Source: CAYMDJ01 sp964537525
GTDB lineage: Archaea; Aenigmatarchaeota; Aenigmatarchaeia; QMZP01
DNA: 30,021 nucleotides
Direction: 5' to 3'
Assembly: GCA_964537525.1 (NCBI GenBank)
Contig: CAZIAB010000007.1
Coordinates: 1-30,021 of the forward strand
Under the pieces are notes generated by a model. That model saw only the letters and a list, made by a program, of their open reading frames with translations, was not told the DNA's origin and made no database searches. Position 1 is the first letter of the stretch. Every line of letters starts with the position of its first letter. The translations under genes and the position numbers were made by a program. Positions 29,752 to 30,021 of the stretch are shown in pieces.

Positions 29752-29952
29752 ATGGGAACGCTACATATTAACCACTCTCCAAAATTCAAAGGGTTTGCAG
29801 AGGTGGTTTATGCAATGTTTGGAGGGGTCCCAGGAGAAGACATCGTTGAGAAGGATTACACCCCAATAGTTGCTATTAGAACTGACCGCGTCTATACGCT
29901 TGAAGAACAGCAGCAAAGAAGAGAGGGACTCAGAAAGGTAGAGCTTCCCTGA
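29752..29952 (+). CDS. Small protein of unknown function
   Basis: 66 residues, soluble, no Cys and no membrane helix. It opens MGTLHINHSPKFKGFAEVVY and ends with a charged helix (YTLEEQQQRREGLRKVE). TATA at 29719-29731 and a CCTC-TTCG-GAGG hairpin about 5 bases after the stop (29957-29968) support a real transcript. I do not recognise it. Confidence 0.6.
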   Translation: MGTLHINHSPKFKGFAEVVYAMFGGVPGEDIVEKDYTPIVAIRTDRVYTLEEQQQRREGLRKVELP

Positions 29953-30021
29953 TTCTGCCTCTTCGGAGGATTGGTTTCCCTACTTATATAAATCCCCTTC
30001 CCAAATCATAATATTAGTGTA
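29953..30021. other. Window end, non-coding
   Basis: The TTCG hairpin at 29957-29968, then CTTATATAAATC near 29981-29992, a TATA-like element, probably the promoter of a gene beyond the window. Confidence 0.4.

Noticed and set aside
1..30021. CRISPR array or insertion sequence
   Set aside because: No regularly spaced direct repeats and no transposase-like coding region were seen.

Overview
The window comes from an archaeal genome. It carries archaeal/eukaryotic-type information genes: aRF1, the KEOPS kinase Bud32, a Cbf5-type TruB, eL40, eS26, a uS5-uL30-uL15 cluster, Sec61-type SecY and an EMC3/DUF106 insertase. Two tRNA genes have bulge-helix-bulge introns. Most genes have an archaeal TATA box about 25 bases before the start codon, so many are probably leaderless. 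The small compact genes and mix of families suggest a DPANN-like archaeon (Aenigmarchaeota-like is my guess), but sequence reading alone cannot settle the lineage.

Layout. 1-1006: end of a secreted, Cys/Asp-rich MopE-repeat protein and a small secreted Cys-rich protein. 1051-3735 (minus): aRF1 interrupted by a 492-residue intein exactly at the catalytic GGQ loop; the spliced product would read GGW. 3776-9914: a KaiC-like ATPase, a KaiC-like/small-GTPase fusion, a roadblock protein, a second KaiC-like ATPase, a type IV pilus/archaellum-type ATPase and a TadC/ArlJ-like membrane platform. This looks like a pilus machine with its own GTPase/KaiC control module. 10070-12829: a DapB-like dehydrogenase, eS26, eL40, Cbf5/TruB and a GNAT acetyltransferase. 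12853-13050: tRNA-Cys with a 127-base intron. 13108-16701: CPA2 antiporter, ArsA/Get3 ATPase, a second MopE-type protein, a zinc-ribbon protein and a membrane protein. 16850-22138: envelope proteins and a MacB-type ABC transporter with an interposed secreted subunit and a divergent membrane-bound winged-helix regulator. 22175-22332: tRNA-Tyr with two introns, one in the T-loop.

22383-24240 is an atypical island. It has two paralogous unknown proteins flanking a 41-residue membrane peptide, strong Shine-Dalgarno sites, two leader hairpins with an attenuator-like alternative fold, and a terminator hairpin with a U-run. It contains a 100-N gap flanked by an exact 55-base duplication, which is almost certainly an assembly overlap rather than missing sequence. 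24280-29696 (minus): EMC3-like insertase, SecY, an HD-domain phosphohydrolase, uL15, uL30, uS5 and Bud32. A short unknown gene lies at 29752-29952.

The strongest leads are the GGW release factor with its intein, the KaiC-GTPase-roadblock-pilus module, the double-intron tRNA-Tyr and the bacterial-looking island.
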